A DNA stretch of 64,000 nucleotides from the NCBI RefSeq assembly GCF_965216415.1, contig NZ_CBDCFU010000002.1; one strand, given 5' to 3'. Below the pieces are notes generated by a model. It made no database searches and had not been told where the DNA came from. It saw nothing but the letters and a program-made list of their open reading frames with translations. The DNA is from Marivita sp003149565. GTDB lineage: Bacteria; Pseudomonadota; Alphaproteobacteria; Rhodobacterales; Rhodobacteraceae. Of this stretch, positions 16,343 through 24,226 are shown in pieces (positions within the stretch are counted from its first letter, which is position 1; every line of letters begins with the position of its first letter). The position numbers and the translations under genes were made by a program.

Positions 16343-16472
16343 GGTAAATTCCCGCTTGGGCTTGCGTGTCGCGCCTCCTCTAAACGCTGGAACCCGGCGG
16401 GGCAAGCAGAGGCGCGCCTCCTGCCTAGCCGCATTCTATAACAAAAGGTTAAAAGGGCCGGATCGGACCCAA

Positions 16473-16513
16473 TGTTTCGCGTGCGAAACAATAGGTCCGC
16501 ATCTGGACCTATT
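16473..16513. repeat. Two adjacent hairpin repeats between hisS and slyX
   Basis: TGTTTCGC-GT-GCGAAACA (16473-16490) is followed, sharing one base, by AATAGGTCC-GCATCT-GGACCTATT (16490-16513). Both have perfect arms. The genes are divergent here, so these lie in the promoter gap and could be operator sites or members of the tandem palindrome family. Confidence 0.7.
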
Positions 16514-16556
16514 CCGCCTCTTGCCAATGCGCGCCCGGTGTCACATCTCTTGGTAC

Positions 16557-16757
16557 ATGGATATCACCAGCCTCGAAGAACGTATCGCACATCTGTTGCG
16601 TGTCACGGACGACCTGTCCGACACCGTAGCCCATCAGGCCAAAGAGATCGACCGGCTGACCGCGCGGGTGGAAATGCTCATGATGCGTGAAGCCGAGCGC
16701 GAGGCCGAAGGGTCTGGTGGGATCGTCCTGGGGGACGAGCGTCCGCCGCATTACTGA
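16557..16757 (+). CDS. slyX: SlyX family protein
   Basis: A 66-residue coiled-coil protein starting MDITSLEERIAHLL and ending in the conserved PPHY motif that defines the SlyX family. Heptad-like hydrophobic spacing runs through residues 5-45. Function is unknown. The frame is open far upstream, but the family start is the ATG at 16557. Confidence 0.9.
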   Translation: MDITSLEERIAHLLRVTDDLSDTVAHQAKEIDRLTARVEMLMMREAEREAEGSGGIVLGDERPPHY

Positions 16758-16769
16758 AAGCGACCTCGC

Positions 16770-17753
16770 CTAGTTGCCGCGAATGTCGGTTTCGATGACC
16801 TTGCCGTCGTGCAGCAGAATGGTTTTCCAGACCGGGTTTGACCCGAAGCGTTCGTAAACGCTGACAAAGGCGGTGTTGCGCGCAAGCCGTGACATGGACG
16901 ATCCACACGGTTTGCCCTTGCCGACCCGACACACCCGCGACTTCAGCGTTTCATACGCCGCGTCAGTGCTGGAATAGGGCTGCACCTTGGACGGCAGGCC
17001 ATAGCGCAACCGCTCGTGGGTCTCAGGGCTGCCGAACATTGCCAGCGCCGCCGTAAACTGGCGCGCGCAACCGTCGTCGAAACCTGTCACGTAAAACGTA
17101 TGCGGCCCGGTGTTGCCCGGCTCGCTGTCATAAATCTCATAGCCGCTGCCGCGCTCGGGATAGCGTTCGACTCGTGTGCCCAGGCGGCGGTTTGGCACAT
17201 CACAGACCCGGGCAAGAACGCCGTACGGCAGTACGGTGCCAATCGGCACGATCCGGTAATCGGGTGCATCCGGGCTGGGCCCGCCACGTGCAGGCGCGGC
17301 GGCATCCGTGTCGGTTTGGGGCGGTGCGGCGGCAAGCTGAGTGCCGCCTTCGGTCTGTGCAGACCGTGCCGCGCGGCTAAGGAAGCCAAGCAAACCTCGG
17401 CGCGGCGGCTCAGCCACCGCTGTCTCAACCGTAGCGTCGGCTTCGGCGTCCCGCTCTGGAACGGATGCGCCCATCTCTGGCTCAACGCTCTCTGCTGGAT
17501 CTTCGGCAGAAACCGTCTCTTCATCGGGGCCCGCCGCAGCCCGACCAAAGAGCCGTCCGAAGAACCCGGTGGTCTGTGGCTCGGATAAAGCAGGCGCGTC
17601 GTCGGCAGACGGATCGGCGTCTTCCCTCAGGGCCGCCTGGATTTCGGAGCCGCTCACATCGGTGTCGGACAAGCGTGGCACACCGCTCAGAGGGTCGCTG
17701 GCACATCCGGCCAACAGACCGCTCAGGATCAGGATCACTGTGAAACGGATCAT
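16770..17753 (-). CDS. Putative outer-membrane lipoprotein of unknown function
   Basis: The 327-residue protein begins MIRFTVILILSGLLAGCAS, a lipoprotein signal with a lipobox (LAGC, Cys at 17). A long acidic, alanine-rich and probably disordered region follows (about 20-160), then a more ordered domain (about 165-327) with several cysteines (RVCDVPNRR, DDGCARQF, SRVCRVGKGKPCG) that may form disulfides. The ATG at 17753 is chosen because it gives a clean signal peptide. Function is not recognisable. It converges on slyX with a 12-bp gap. Confidence 0.8.
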   Translation of the reverse strand: MIRFTVILILSGLLAGCASDPLSGVPRLSDTDVSGSEIQAALREDADPSADDAPALSEPQTTGFFGRLFGRAAAGPDEETVSAEDPAESVEPEMGASVPERDAEADATVETAVAEPPRRGLLGFLSRAARSAQTEGGTQLAAAPPQTDTDAAAPARGGPSPDAPDYRIVPIGTVLPYGVLARVCDVPNRRLGTRVERYPERGSGYEIYDSEPGNTGPHTFYVTGFDDGCARQFTAALAMFGSPETHERLRYGLPSKVQPYSSTDAAYETLKSRVCRVGKGKPCGSSMSRLARNTAFVSVYERFGSNPVWKTILLHDGKVIETDIRGN

Positions 17754-17840
17754 CAGTCCCCCCAAACTCCGTTGCCGCACCCTATCGAGACACTGGCTCG
17801 CCGTCCAGCAGCACGCACGCAACAGTCCGCCATGTGCGGG

Positions 17841-20800
17841 TCAGAGCTCTTCGACGTCCAGAACGCCGCCCAGAGACTTGATAGCGCCCTTGATTTCCGG
17901 CGTCACCGGAAACTCACGCGCCAGCGCCACATCGACCTCCCCGGGCAGCCCCGGTGCGTTGAGGCAGCAGATGCGGATCGGCCCCTTGCCCGCCTTGGGC
18001 AACTGGTCCGCCGCGCGGGTGAGGACCGAGGCGACATGCGGCACCACATCGACCTCATCGACAAAGATGCGCAGTCCCATGCTCACGGCATCCGCAACGG
18101 CGATGTCGACAGGTGCCACAGAGCGCCCGAGGAGTTTCAGCTGATCGGATTCCAGCGTCGCCTCGCAAGTGACCATGACCTTGGATCCGGTCTCCAGATG
18201 ATCGCGCGCCGCCTCCAGAGTGTCGGAGAAAAGCGTGACCTCGTAGGCCCCGGTCGGGTCGCTGAGCTGGGCAAAGGCAAAGCGGTTGCCGCGTGCGGAT
18301 TTGCGTTCCTGCCGGCCGGCGACAACCCCAGCCATCTTGACCACGCATGGACCGTTCTGCGCCTTGGCCAGCACATCGTCGAGCGTCATCGCACCTTTGC
18401 GCTTGAGCGCCGTCATATAGTCATCCAGCGGGTGACCGGAGAGGTAGAAGCCGACAGCTTTGAACTCTTCCGACAGACGTTCGGCTGGCAGCCAGTCGCT
18501 GACCGGAGACAGGCGCGGCTCTGGCAGATCGTCGCCCGCTTCGCCAAACAGCGACACCTGGGCCGACGCGCGCTGCTCATGGATCGCAGCGGAGTACCCG
18601 ACCAGCGCATCAAGGCTTTCGAACACGCGGCGACGGTTGCGGTCGAGCTGATCAAACGCACCCGAGCGCGCCAGCATTTCCAAGGGCCGCTTGCCCACAC
18701 GTTTCAGATCGACCCGACGGGCCACGTCGAAAAGGTTCACAAAAGGCTTCTCGCCGCGCGCCCCGGTGATCAGCTTCATCGCATCGACACCGACGTTCTT
18801 CAAAGCGCCCAGCGCATAGACCAGCGCCCCGTCCTGCACGTCGAACATGGCCTGAGAGCGGTTCACACAAGGTGGCACCCACGGCAGGCTCAACCCTTTC
18901 TTCACTTCTTCAAAATAGACCGCCAGCTTGTCGGTCAGATGAATATCGCAGTTCATCACCCCGGCCATGAACTCGACCGGATGGTTCGCCTTGAGCCAGG
19001 CTGTCTGGTAGCTGACCACGGCGTAGGCGGCGGCGTGGGACTTGTTGAAACCGTAGTTGGCGAACTTTTCCAAGAGGTCGAACACTTCGGAGGCTTTCTT
19101 GGCCTCGACGCCGTTCTCTGCCGCGCCCTTTTCGAACTTGGGGCGTTCGGCGTCCATCGCCTCCTTGATCTTCTTGCCCATCGCGCGGCGCAGAAGGTCG
19201 GCGCCGCCAAGGCTGTAACCCGCCATGACCTGCGCGATCTGCATGACCTGTTCCTGGTAGACGATGATGCCCTGCGTTTCCTCAAGGATGTGGTCGATCA
19301 GCGGATGCACGGATTCCCGTTCGCGCAGCCCGTTCTTGACCTCGCAATAGGTCGGGATGTTTTCCATCGGGCCGGGACGATAGAGCGCCACAAGCGCCAC
19401 AATGTCTTCGATGCAGGTGGGCTTCATGCGCTTTAGCGCATCCATCATGCCCGAGCTTTCCACCTGGAACACGGCAACCGTTTTCGCAGCAGCGTAAAGC
19501 TTGTAGGTGGCCTCGTCATCGAGCGGGATATGCCCGATGTCGTTCTCGGCCCCTTCGGCAGGCTGGTAAAGCTCGGTTCCATCGGCGGCGATGTGCAAGG
19601 GGCGCCCTGTCTTGAAAACCATATCGAGCGCGTACTGGATCACCGTCAGCGTCTTCAGACCGAGGAAGTCGAATTTCACCAGACCCGCCTGTTCGACCCA
19701 TTTCATGTTGAACTGCGTCGCCGGCATGTCCGAGCGCGGATCCTGATAGAGCGGCACAAGTTCGTCCAGCGGCCGGTCGCCGATCACCACCCCGGCGGCG
19801 TGGGTCGAGGCGTTGCGCAAAAGCCCCTCGACCTGCTGGCCGTAGGTCAGGAGCCGGTCCACCACCTCTTCCTCGCGCGCCGCTTCGCGCAGGCGCGGCT
19901 CGTCCTTGAGCGCCTTTTCGATGCTGACCGGTTTGACGCCTTCGACCGGGATCATCTTCGACAGGCGATCCACCTGCCCATAGGGCATTTGCAGGACGCG
20001 CCCCACATCGCGCACCGCCGCCTTGGACAGCAAAGCACCGAAGGTGATGATCTGCCCCACCTTGTCCGCCCCGTACTTCTCTTGCACATAGCGGATCACC
20101 TCTTCACGGCGGTCCATGCAGAAGTCGATATCGAAGTCGGGCATCGACACCCGTTCCGGGTTCAGGAACCGCTCGAACAGAAGCTGATAGCGCAGCGGAT
20201 CGAGGTCGGTGATGGTAAGCGCATAGGCCACCAGAGAACCCGCACCCGAGCCCCGCCCCGGCCCCACCGGAATGTCATGCTCCTTGGCCCATTTGATGAA
20301 GTCGGCAACGATCAGGAAGTAGCCGGGGAACCCCATGCCCTCGATGATGCCCAGCTCGAATTCGAGCCGCTTCTCATACTCTTCAACCGGCGCGGCGTGC
20401 GGGATCACCGCAAGCCGGTCCTTAAGCCCTTCACGTGCCTGCCGCTTGAGTTCCTCGACCTCGTCATCCGCGAATTTCGGCAGGATCGGATCGCGCCTGT
20501 AGGCCATGAACGCGCAGCGCTTGGCGATTTCGACGGTGTTCTGCGTCGCTTCCGGCAGATCGGCAAAGAGCGTCACCATCTCTTGCGGCGATTTGAAGTA
20601 ATGCTGCGGCGTCAGACGGCGGCGCGGTTCCTGCTGGTCGACATAGGCGCCCTCGGCGATACAGATCAGCGCGTCATGGGCCTCGTACATGTCGGATTTC
20701 GGGAAATAGACATCGTTGGTCGCCACCAGTGGCAGACCCATCGCATAGGCCATTTCCACAAAGGGTCGCTCGGTCAGACGCTCACTCTCGGGCAGACCGT

Positions 20801-21341
20801 TTTCGCCCGGATGACGCTGCAATTCAACATAGAGCCGGTCGCCGAACATTGTTGCCAGACGCTGCATCACCGCCTCGGCCGCGCCACGATTGCCCTGTTG
20901 CAGAATGCGTCCAACCGCGCCGTCAGGCCCTCCGGTCAGGCAGATCACGTCTTCGGAATGCTGCTCGAGCTCATCCAGCGTGACGTGCGGCAACTCTCCG
21001 TCATGCCGCAGGTAGAGGCAGGAATTGAGCTTCATCAGATGCTCGTAACCGGCTTCGGTCTGTGCCAGCAGAACCACTGGCGCAGGCGGTTTCGCACGCT
21101 CGCCCGGTGCGGGCTCGGCCACCCTCAGATCAACCTGACAGCCAATGATCGGCTGCACGCCTGCACCCGCTGCAGACACGGAAAACTCCAGCGCCGCAAA
21201 GAGGTTGTTGGTGTCGGTCAGCGCCACCGCGGGCATGTCTTTGGTGATGCAGAGATCCGGCAGCTTTTTAAGCCGCACCGCCCCTTCCAGAAGGGAATAT
21301 TCGGAATGGACGCGGAGGTGAATGAATCGGGGATCAGCCAT
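17841..21341 (-). CDS. dnaE: DNA polymerase III alpha subunit
   Basis: The 1,166-residue replicative polymerase has an N-terminal PHP domain (FIHLRVHSEYSLLEGAV), the C-family catalytic core with the PDFDIDFCMDRREEVI aspartates and GPGRGSGAGSLVAYAL, and helix-hairpin-helix and OB-fold regions toward the C-terminus. Length and start match the housekeeping DnaE1 rather than the mutagenic DnaE2, and no imuA/imuB genes are nearby. Very long open frames on the opposite strand here are GC-codon shadows. Confidence 0.97.
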   Translation of the reverse strand: MADPRFIHLRVHSEYSLLEGAVRLKKLPDLCITKDMPAVALTDTNNLFAALEFSVSAAGAGVQPIIGCQVDLRVAEPAPGERAKPPAPVVLLAQTEAGYEHLMKLNSCLYLRHDGELPHVTLDELEQHSEDVICLTGGPDGAVGRILQQGNRGAAEAVMQRLATMFGDRLYVELQRHPGENGLPESERLTERPFVEMAYAMGLPLVATNDVYFPKSDMYEAHDALICIAEGAYVDQQEPRRRLTPQHYFKSPQEMVTLFADLPEATQNTVEIAKRCAFMAYRRDPILPKFADDEVEELKRQAREGLKDRLAVIPHAAPVEEYEKRLEFELGIIEGMGFPGYFLIVADFIKWAKEHDIPVGPGRGSGAGSLVAYALTITDLDPLRYQLLFERFLNPERVSMPDFDIDFCMDRREEVIRYVQEKYGADKVGQIITFGALLSKAAVRDVGRVLQMPYGQVDRLSKMIPVEGVKPVSIEKALKDEPRLREAAREEEVVDRLLTYGQQVEGLLRNASTHAAGVVIGDRPLDELVPLYQDPRSDMPATQFNMKWVEQAGLVKFDFLGLKTLTVIQYALDMVFKTGRPLHIAADGTELYQPAEGAENDIGHIPLDDEATYKLYAAAKTVAVFQVESSGMMDALKRMKPTCIEDIVALVALYRPGPMENIPTYCEVKNGLRERESVHPLIDHILEETQGIIVYQEQVMQIAQVMAGYSLGGADLLRRAMGKKIKEAMDAERPKFEKGAAENGVEAKKASEVFDLLEKFANYGFNKSHAAAYAVVSYQTAWLKANHPVEFMAGVMNCDIHLTDKLAVYFEEVKKGLSLPWVPPCVNRSQAMFDVQDGALVYALGALKNVGVDAMKLITGARGEKPFVNLFDVARRVDLKRVGKRPLEMLARSGAFDQLDRNRRRVFESLDALVGYSAAIHEQRASAQVSLFGEAGDDLPEPRLSPVSDWLPAERLSEEFKAVGFYLSGHPLDDYMTALKRKGAMTLDDVLAKAQNGPCVVKMAGVVAGRQERKSARGNRFAFAQLSDPTGAYEVTLFSDTLEAARDHLETGSKVMVTCEATLESDQLKLLGRSVAPVDIAVADAVSMGLRIFVDEVDVVPHVASVLTRAADQLPKAGKGPIRICCLNAPGLPGEVDVALAREFPVTPEIKGAIKSLGGVLDVEEL

Positions 21342-21473
21342 GCACCCACGATATGCAGCCTATGACCCGGAGAAAAGCCCAACCTGTAGGTATCTGACAA
21401 ATTGCACTTTACAATTCTGACTTAAATAGTCAGGAATTCAGCACATAATACCTGACAAAAGGAATCAGAAAAT

Positions 21474-21785
21474 ATGCTACGGCCAGTGACATCTCTTCTC
21501 GGCACCCTCGCTCTGACCAGCGCCGCGCTGGCCTCGGGCCCCGGCGAGACACACCCTGACGGCACTGCCTATCTGGCCAACGGCCTGACCTATGATATCT
21601 TTGAAACCGCCGTCGAGCATGTCGACCTCGAAGGCTGCCCGGCCGAGTTCGACGCCGACACCAATTTCTGCCGCATGACGCTGGCATCCGATCTCGCGCA
21701 TGTGTTCGTGTTCTCCTACGACGGCAACCAACCGCTGCTCGCGGTCAAATCCTACGAGTTGGGCGACGGGTTCCTGCCGTTCTGA
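21474..21785 (+). CDS. Small secreted protein of unknown function
   Basis: A 103-residue protein with a Sec signal peptide (MLRPVTSLLGTLALTSAALA, cleavage near residue 20). The mature part has two cysteines (GCPAEF, NFCRMTL) that could form a disulfide. The family is unknown to me. It is divergent from dnaE; the AT-rich 132-bp gap between them probably contains both promoters. Confidence 0.7.
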   Translation: MLRPVTSLLGTLALTSAALASGPGETHPDGTAYLANGLTYDIFETAVEHVDLEGCPAEFDADTNFCRMTLASDLAHVFVFSYDGNQPLLAVKSYELGDGFLPF

Positions 21786-21852
21786 TGCAGAGCGCGCGCA
21801 CCCTATGCGCATGGGCGGTTTTTCCTTAAGCTGATGGCAAAGGAGACCGCCC

Positions 21853-22353
21853 ATGAAATGGATCTTTGCGATTCTCGCCTTTATCGGGCTTGGGGGTGTA
21901 ACCACCGCCATACTGCAGTCCCCAAGCGACACCGATCACGCTGCGGCCACACCGCGCGCCATGTTGATTGCGATGGCAGATCCGGCTGGCGCGGGTCCGC
22001 TGGACGGTCTTCGGTTCGATACCGAGATGGGGCTGCAGGGCAAACCACCCGAGCTGATCGACTACGTCCAGTTCAGCGACGGGCTGTTCATGTCGCGCGA
22101 ATGCACCGACCGCTGCAATTACCCGCCCAGCGCTTACATGACCCGCGCGGTTCAGGAGGGTACCGATTTCATCGTCGAAGCCTATTGCCCGACCAAAAGC
22201 ACCACGATGGTCTGGCGCGGATCGGTGCGCGGCGACAATGTCAGTGGCACCGTCACATGGACGTCCAAACGCTGGTATTGGGACACCGTGCAGGTGCTTG
22301 AATTCAACGGCACCCTGTCAGACCAACCGGCCACGCCTCTGTCCGGAACATGA
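21853..22353 (+). CDS. Secreted or membrane-anchored protein of unknown function
   Basis: A 166-residue protein with an N-terminal hydrophobic segment (residues 1-22) that is either a signal peptide or an anchor. The rest is predicted to be periplasmic and has a CTDRC pair and a later single Cys. No known domain is recognised. An AAAGGAG ribosome site precedes the ATG. Its stop overlaps the next gene by four bases, which indicates an operon with the membrane protein that follows. Confidence 0.7.
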   Translation: MKWIFAILAFIGLGGVTTAILQSPSDTDHAAATPRAMLIAMADPAGAGPLDGLRFDTEMGLQGKPPELIDYVQFSDGLFMSRECTDRCNYPPSAYMTRAVQEGTDFIVEAYCPTKSTTMVWRGSVRGDNVSGTVTWTSKRWYWDTVQVLEFNGTLSDQPATPLSGT

Positions 22354-23012
22354 CCACAGCCCAATCCTCCGATATGCGGTTCTTCGCAGGGCTGGCCCTG
22401 CGCCTGAGCGGGTTGATCATTCTGCTGCTCGCGTTGGTCTATTTTGCAGGACAGGTGAAAGAGGCGATTGGCTTTGACGTGATGCCGCATAACGAAGAGA
22501 TGATGCATAAGCTGATCCTGCTTGGCCTCATCGCCTATATCCTGCTCACCGCCCTGCCCTTTGTGCCAGGGGCCGAGATTGGCATGACCTTGCTCACGGT
22601 TTTCGGCGCGAAAATAGCGCCGCTGATCTATCTCGCCACGATCCTGAGCCTGCTTCTGGCCTATTCGGTCGGACGGATTGTGTCGCTTGAGAAAACCGCG
22701 CGGTACCTGCGCAGGACCGGGCTGGTGAAACTGCCGTGCTTTCTGGAGACCCTGTGCCAGGCCCCCAAGGAAGACCGGCCACATGTCCTGATCGAGTCGA
22801 CCGGCCACCCTGCGCTGCGGCGGTTGGCGCTCTATCGCTATGTGGCGCTGGCCCTGCTCATCAACATGCCGGGCAATGCCCTGGTCGGCGGAGGTGGCGG
22901 CCTGTCATTTGCCGCCGGGCTGAGCGATGTGTTCACCTTGCCGAAGGTCCTGCTGAGCATCTGCATCGCTGTGCTGCCGGTTCCGCTGGCTGTGTTTCTG
23001 TTCGGAGTGTGA
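22350..23012 (+). CDS. Multi-pass membrane protein, possibly TVP38/VTT-like
   Basis: A 220-residue integral membrane protein with about five hydrophobic segments (near 15-35, 50-70, 75-105, 160-185, 195-220). The PFVPGAEIGMTLLTVFG stretch followed by a Gly/Ala-rich helix recalls the VTT (DedA/TVP38) family, but the full family signature is not clear, so the assignment is tentative. Translationally coupled to the preceding gene (ATGA overlap). Confidence 0.65.
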   Translation: MTTAQSSDMRFFAGLALRLSGLIILLLALVYFAGQVKEAIGFDVMPHNEEMMHKLILLGLIAYILLTALPFVPGAEIGMTLLTVFGAKIAPLIYLATILSLLLAYSVGRIVSLEKTARYLRRTGLVKLPCFLETLCQAPKEDRPHVLIESTGHPALRRLALYRYVALALLINMPGNALVGGGGGLSFAAGLSDVFTLPKVLLSICIAVLPVPLAVFLFGV

Positions 23013-23018
23013 CAAAAC

Positions 23019-23083
23019 TTAGCCACTTGGATACCTTTTTGTTGCGCCGAGGCCCTGCGCCAGTTACTTAGCCACATGGCTAA
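23019..23083. promoter_or_regulatory. Probable ArsR-type operator covering the start codon
   Basis: TTAGCCACATGGCTAA (23068-23083) is a perfect inverted repeat with the regulator's ATG at its centre. A near copy, TTAGCCACTTGG, lies at 23019-23030 in the same orientation. Small ArsR repressors commonly bind such dyads at their own promoters, so autoregulation is likely. Confidence 0.7.
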
Positions 23084-23405
23084 CCAACTCGATTTCGTTT
23101 TTTCTGCAATGGCCGACCCGACCCGGCGGGCGGTGATCGAGCGCCTGCTCGACGGCCCCGCCAGCGTATCCGACCTGCACGGCCCGCATGACATGGCGCT
23201 GCCGTCTTTCCTCAAACATCTGGGCAAGCTGGAAAAAGCCGGTCTGGTGCGCTCTGAAAAGACCGGCCGCACCCGCATCCTGCATATCGAAGCCGCGACC
23301 CTGGCCGCCGCAGAAGACTGGCTCGCCCGACAGCGCAAGCTGTGGGAAGGTCGTCTCGACCGGTTGCAGGCCCTCGCCGAAGCTCTTGAAAGGCCCAACA
23401 CATGA
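23076..23405 (+). CDS. ArsR-family winged-helix transcriptional regulator
   Basis: A 109-residue winged helix-turn-helix repressor of the type paired with AHSA1 proteins. It starts MANQLDFVFSAMADPTRRAVIERL and has the recognition region LPSFLKHLGKLEKAGLVRSEKTGR. It has no metal-binding cysteine motif, so it is not a classic arsenic sensor. The stop overlaps the SRPBCC gene by four bases (ATGA), forming a repressor/effector pair. An operator-like dyad spans its start codon. Confidence 0.9.
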   Translation: MANQLDFVFSAMADPTRRAVIERLLDGPASVSDLHGPHDMALPSFLKHLGKLEKAGLVRSEKTGRTRILHIEAATLAAAEDWLARQRKLWEGRLDRLQALAEALERPNT

Positions 23406-23863
23406 CCGCCCCCATCACCACCTTCCGCCTGACCCGCATCATCGCCGCACCGCAAGACCGGCTCTGGCACCTCCTCACCGACGCACGATCGCGCGAGATC
23501 TGGGGCGCGCCCTCGGATGACGCCACGTTGGTTCTGGAAAGCACCGACCTGCGCGAAGGCGGCCAAGAACGCCACCGCTGCGGACCTGCGGAAAATCCTG
23601 AATTCACCGTCGACACCCATTGGTATCACATCGACAGCCCCACGCGCGCCTGCTTCACCGAAACGATCATCGCAGAAGGCCAGCGCTTTGGCGTCTCTCT
23701 GGTCACCTATGTGCTTGAGCCGGACGGCCCGGCCACGACCCTCACCGTTGATGTCGCCGTGGCCTCGATGACCGGCGAGGACATGCGGGAAGACTTCCAA
23801 GCCGGTTGGACCAGCGGCCTCGACCGTCTGGAACGGATGATCGGCTCGGGAGACCTGGCATGA
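23402..23863 (+). CDS. SRPBCC / AHSA1-type START-like domain protein
   Basis: A 153-residue protein of the activator of Hsp90 ATPase homologue 1-like family (SRPBCC fold), with a typical start (TTFRLTRIIAAPQDRLWHLLTD) and a C-terminal helix following AGWTSGLDRLERM. These proteins bind hydrophobic ligands; the natural ligand is unknown. Coupled at both ends: its ATG overlaps the ArsR stop and its stop overlaps the start of the next, broken SRPBCC gene. Confidence 0.88.
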   Translation: MTAPITTFRLTRIIAAPQDRLWHLLTDARSREIWGAPSDDATLVLESTDLREGGQERHRCGPAENPEFTVDTHWYHIDSPTRACFTETIIAEGQRFGVSLVTYVLEPDGPATTLTVDVAVASMTGEDMREDFQAGWTSGLDRLERMIGSGDLA

Positions 23864-24058
23864 CCTTCAATCCTGACGCCGACCCAGGCCTTCATGACGA
23901 CCGACATCCTTCCGATCCCGCAGGACGGTGGCACGCTCTGTCACGCGCATGTCATGCATTTCGATTCGGCCAAACATGACGAACACGAGAAAATGGGCTT
24001 GTTCGACGGCTGGGGCACCACACTCGGACACCAGACGCCCCGCGTTCAACGCCTGTGA
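23860..24058 (+). pseudogene. Deleted remnant of a second SRPBCC/AHSA1 gene
   Basis: An ATG overlapping the previous stop begins MTFNPDADPG, a start typical of AHSA1 proteins, but the frame closes after 39 codons. In another frame, downstream codons read FMTTDILPIPQDGGTLCHAH and then HEKMGLFDGWGTTL, the recognisable C-terminal third of the same family. About 75-80 central codons appear to be missing, and the junction is out of frame. The position in a coupled repressor-SRPBCC-SRPBCC operon fits a once-intact third gene. Confidence 0.75.
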
Positions 24059-24226
24059 AACAGGCACTTCACCCACGCCGACCATAGTTTAAGCAGAAAA
24101 TCTCTTGCCAAACCGCATCCCGCTTGCCTAGCCTCGTCCGGCAACAGGGATACCCCGCGCGTTTTCTACGCCGCATCGAGGGCGCGCACAAAACGGGGCA
24201 TATTGGTAAGGCGGCAGGTTTTTCAC

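Noticed and set aside
17772..21365. Two very long open frames (554 and 611 codons) opposite dnaE
   Set aside because: Composition is typical of antisense shadows (His, Arg, Gln, Leu rich) and dnaE is unmistakable on the other strand.
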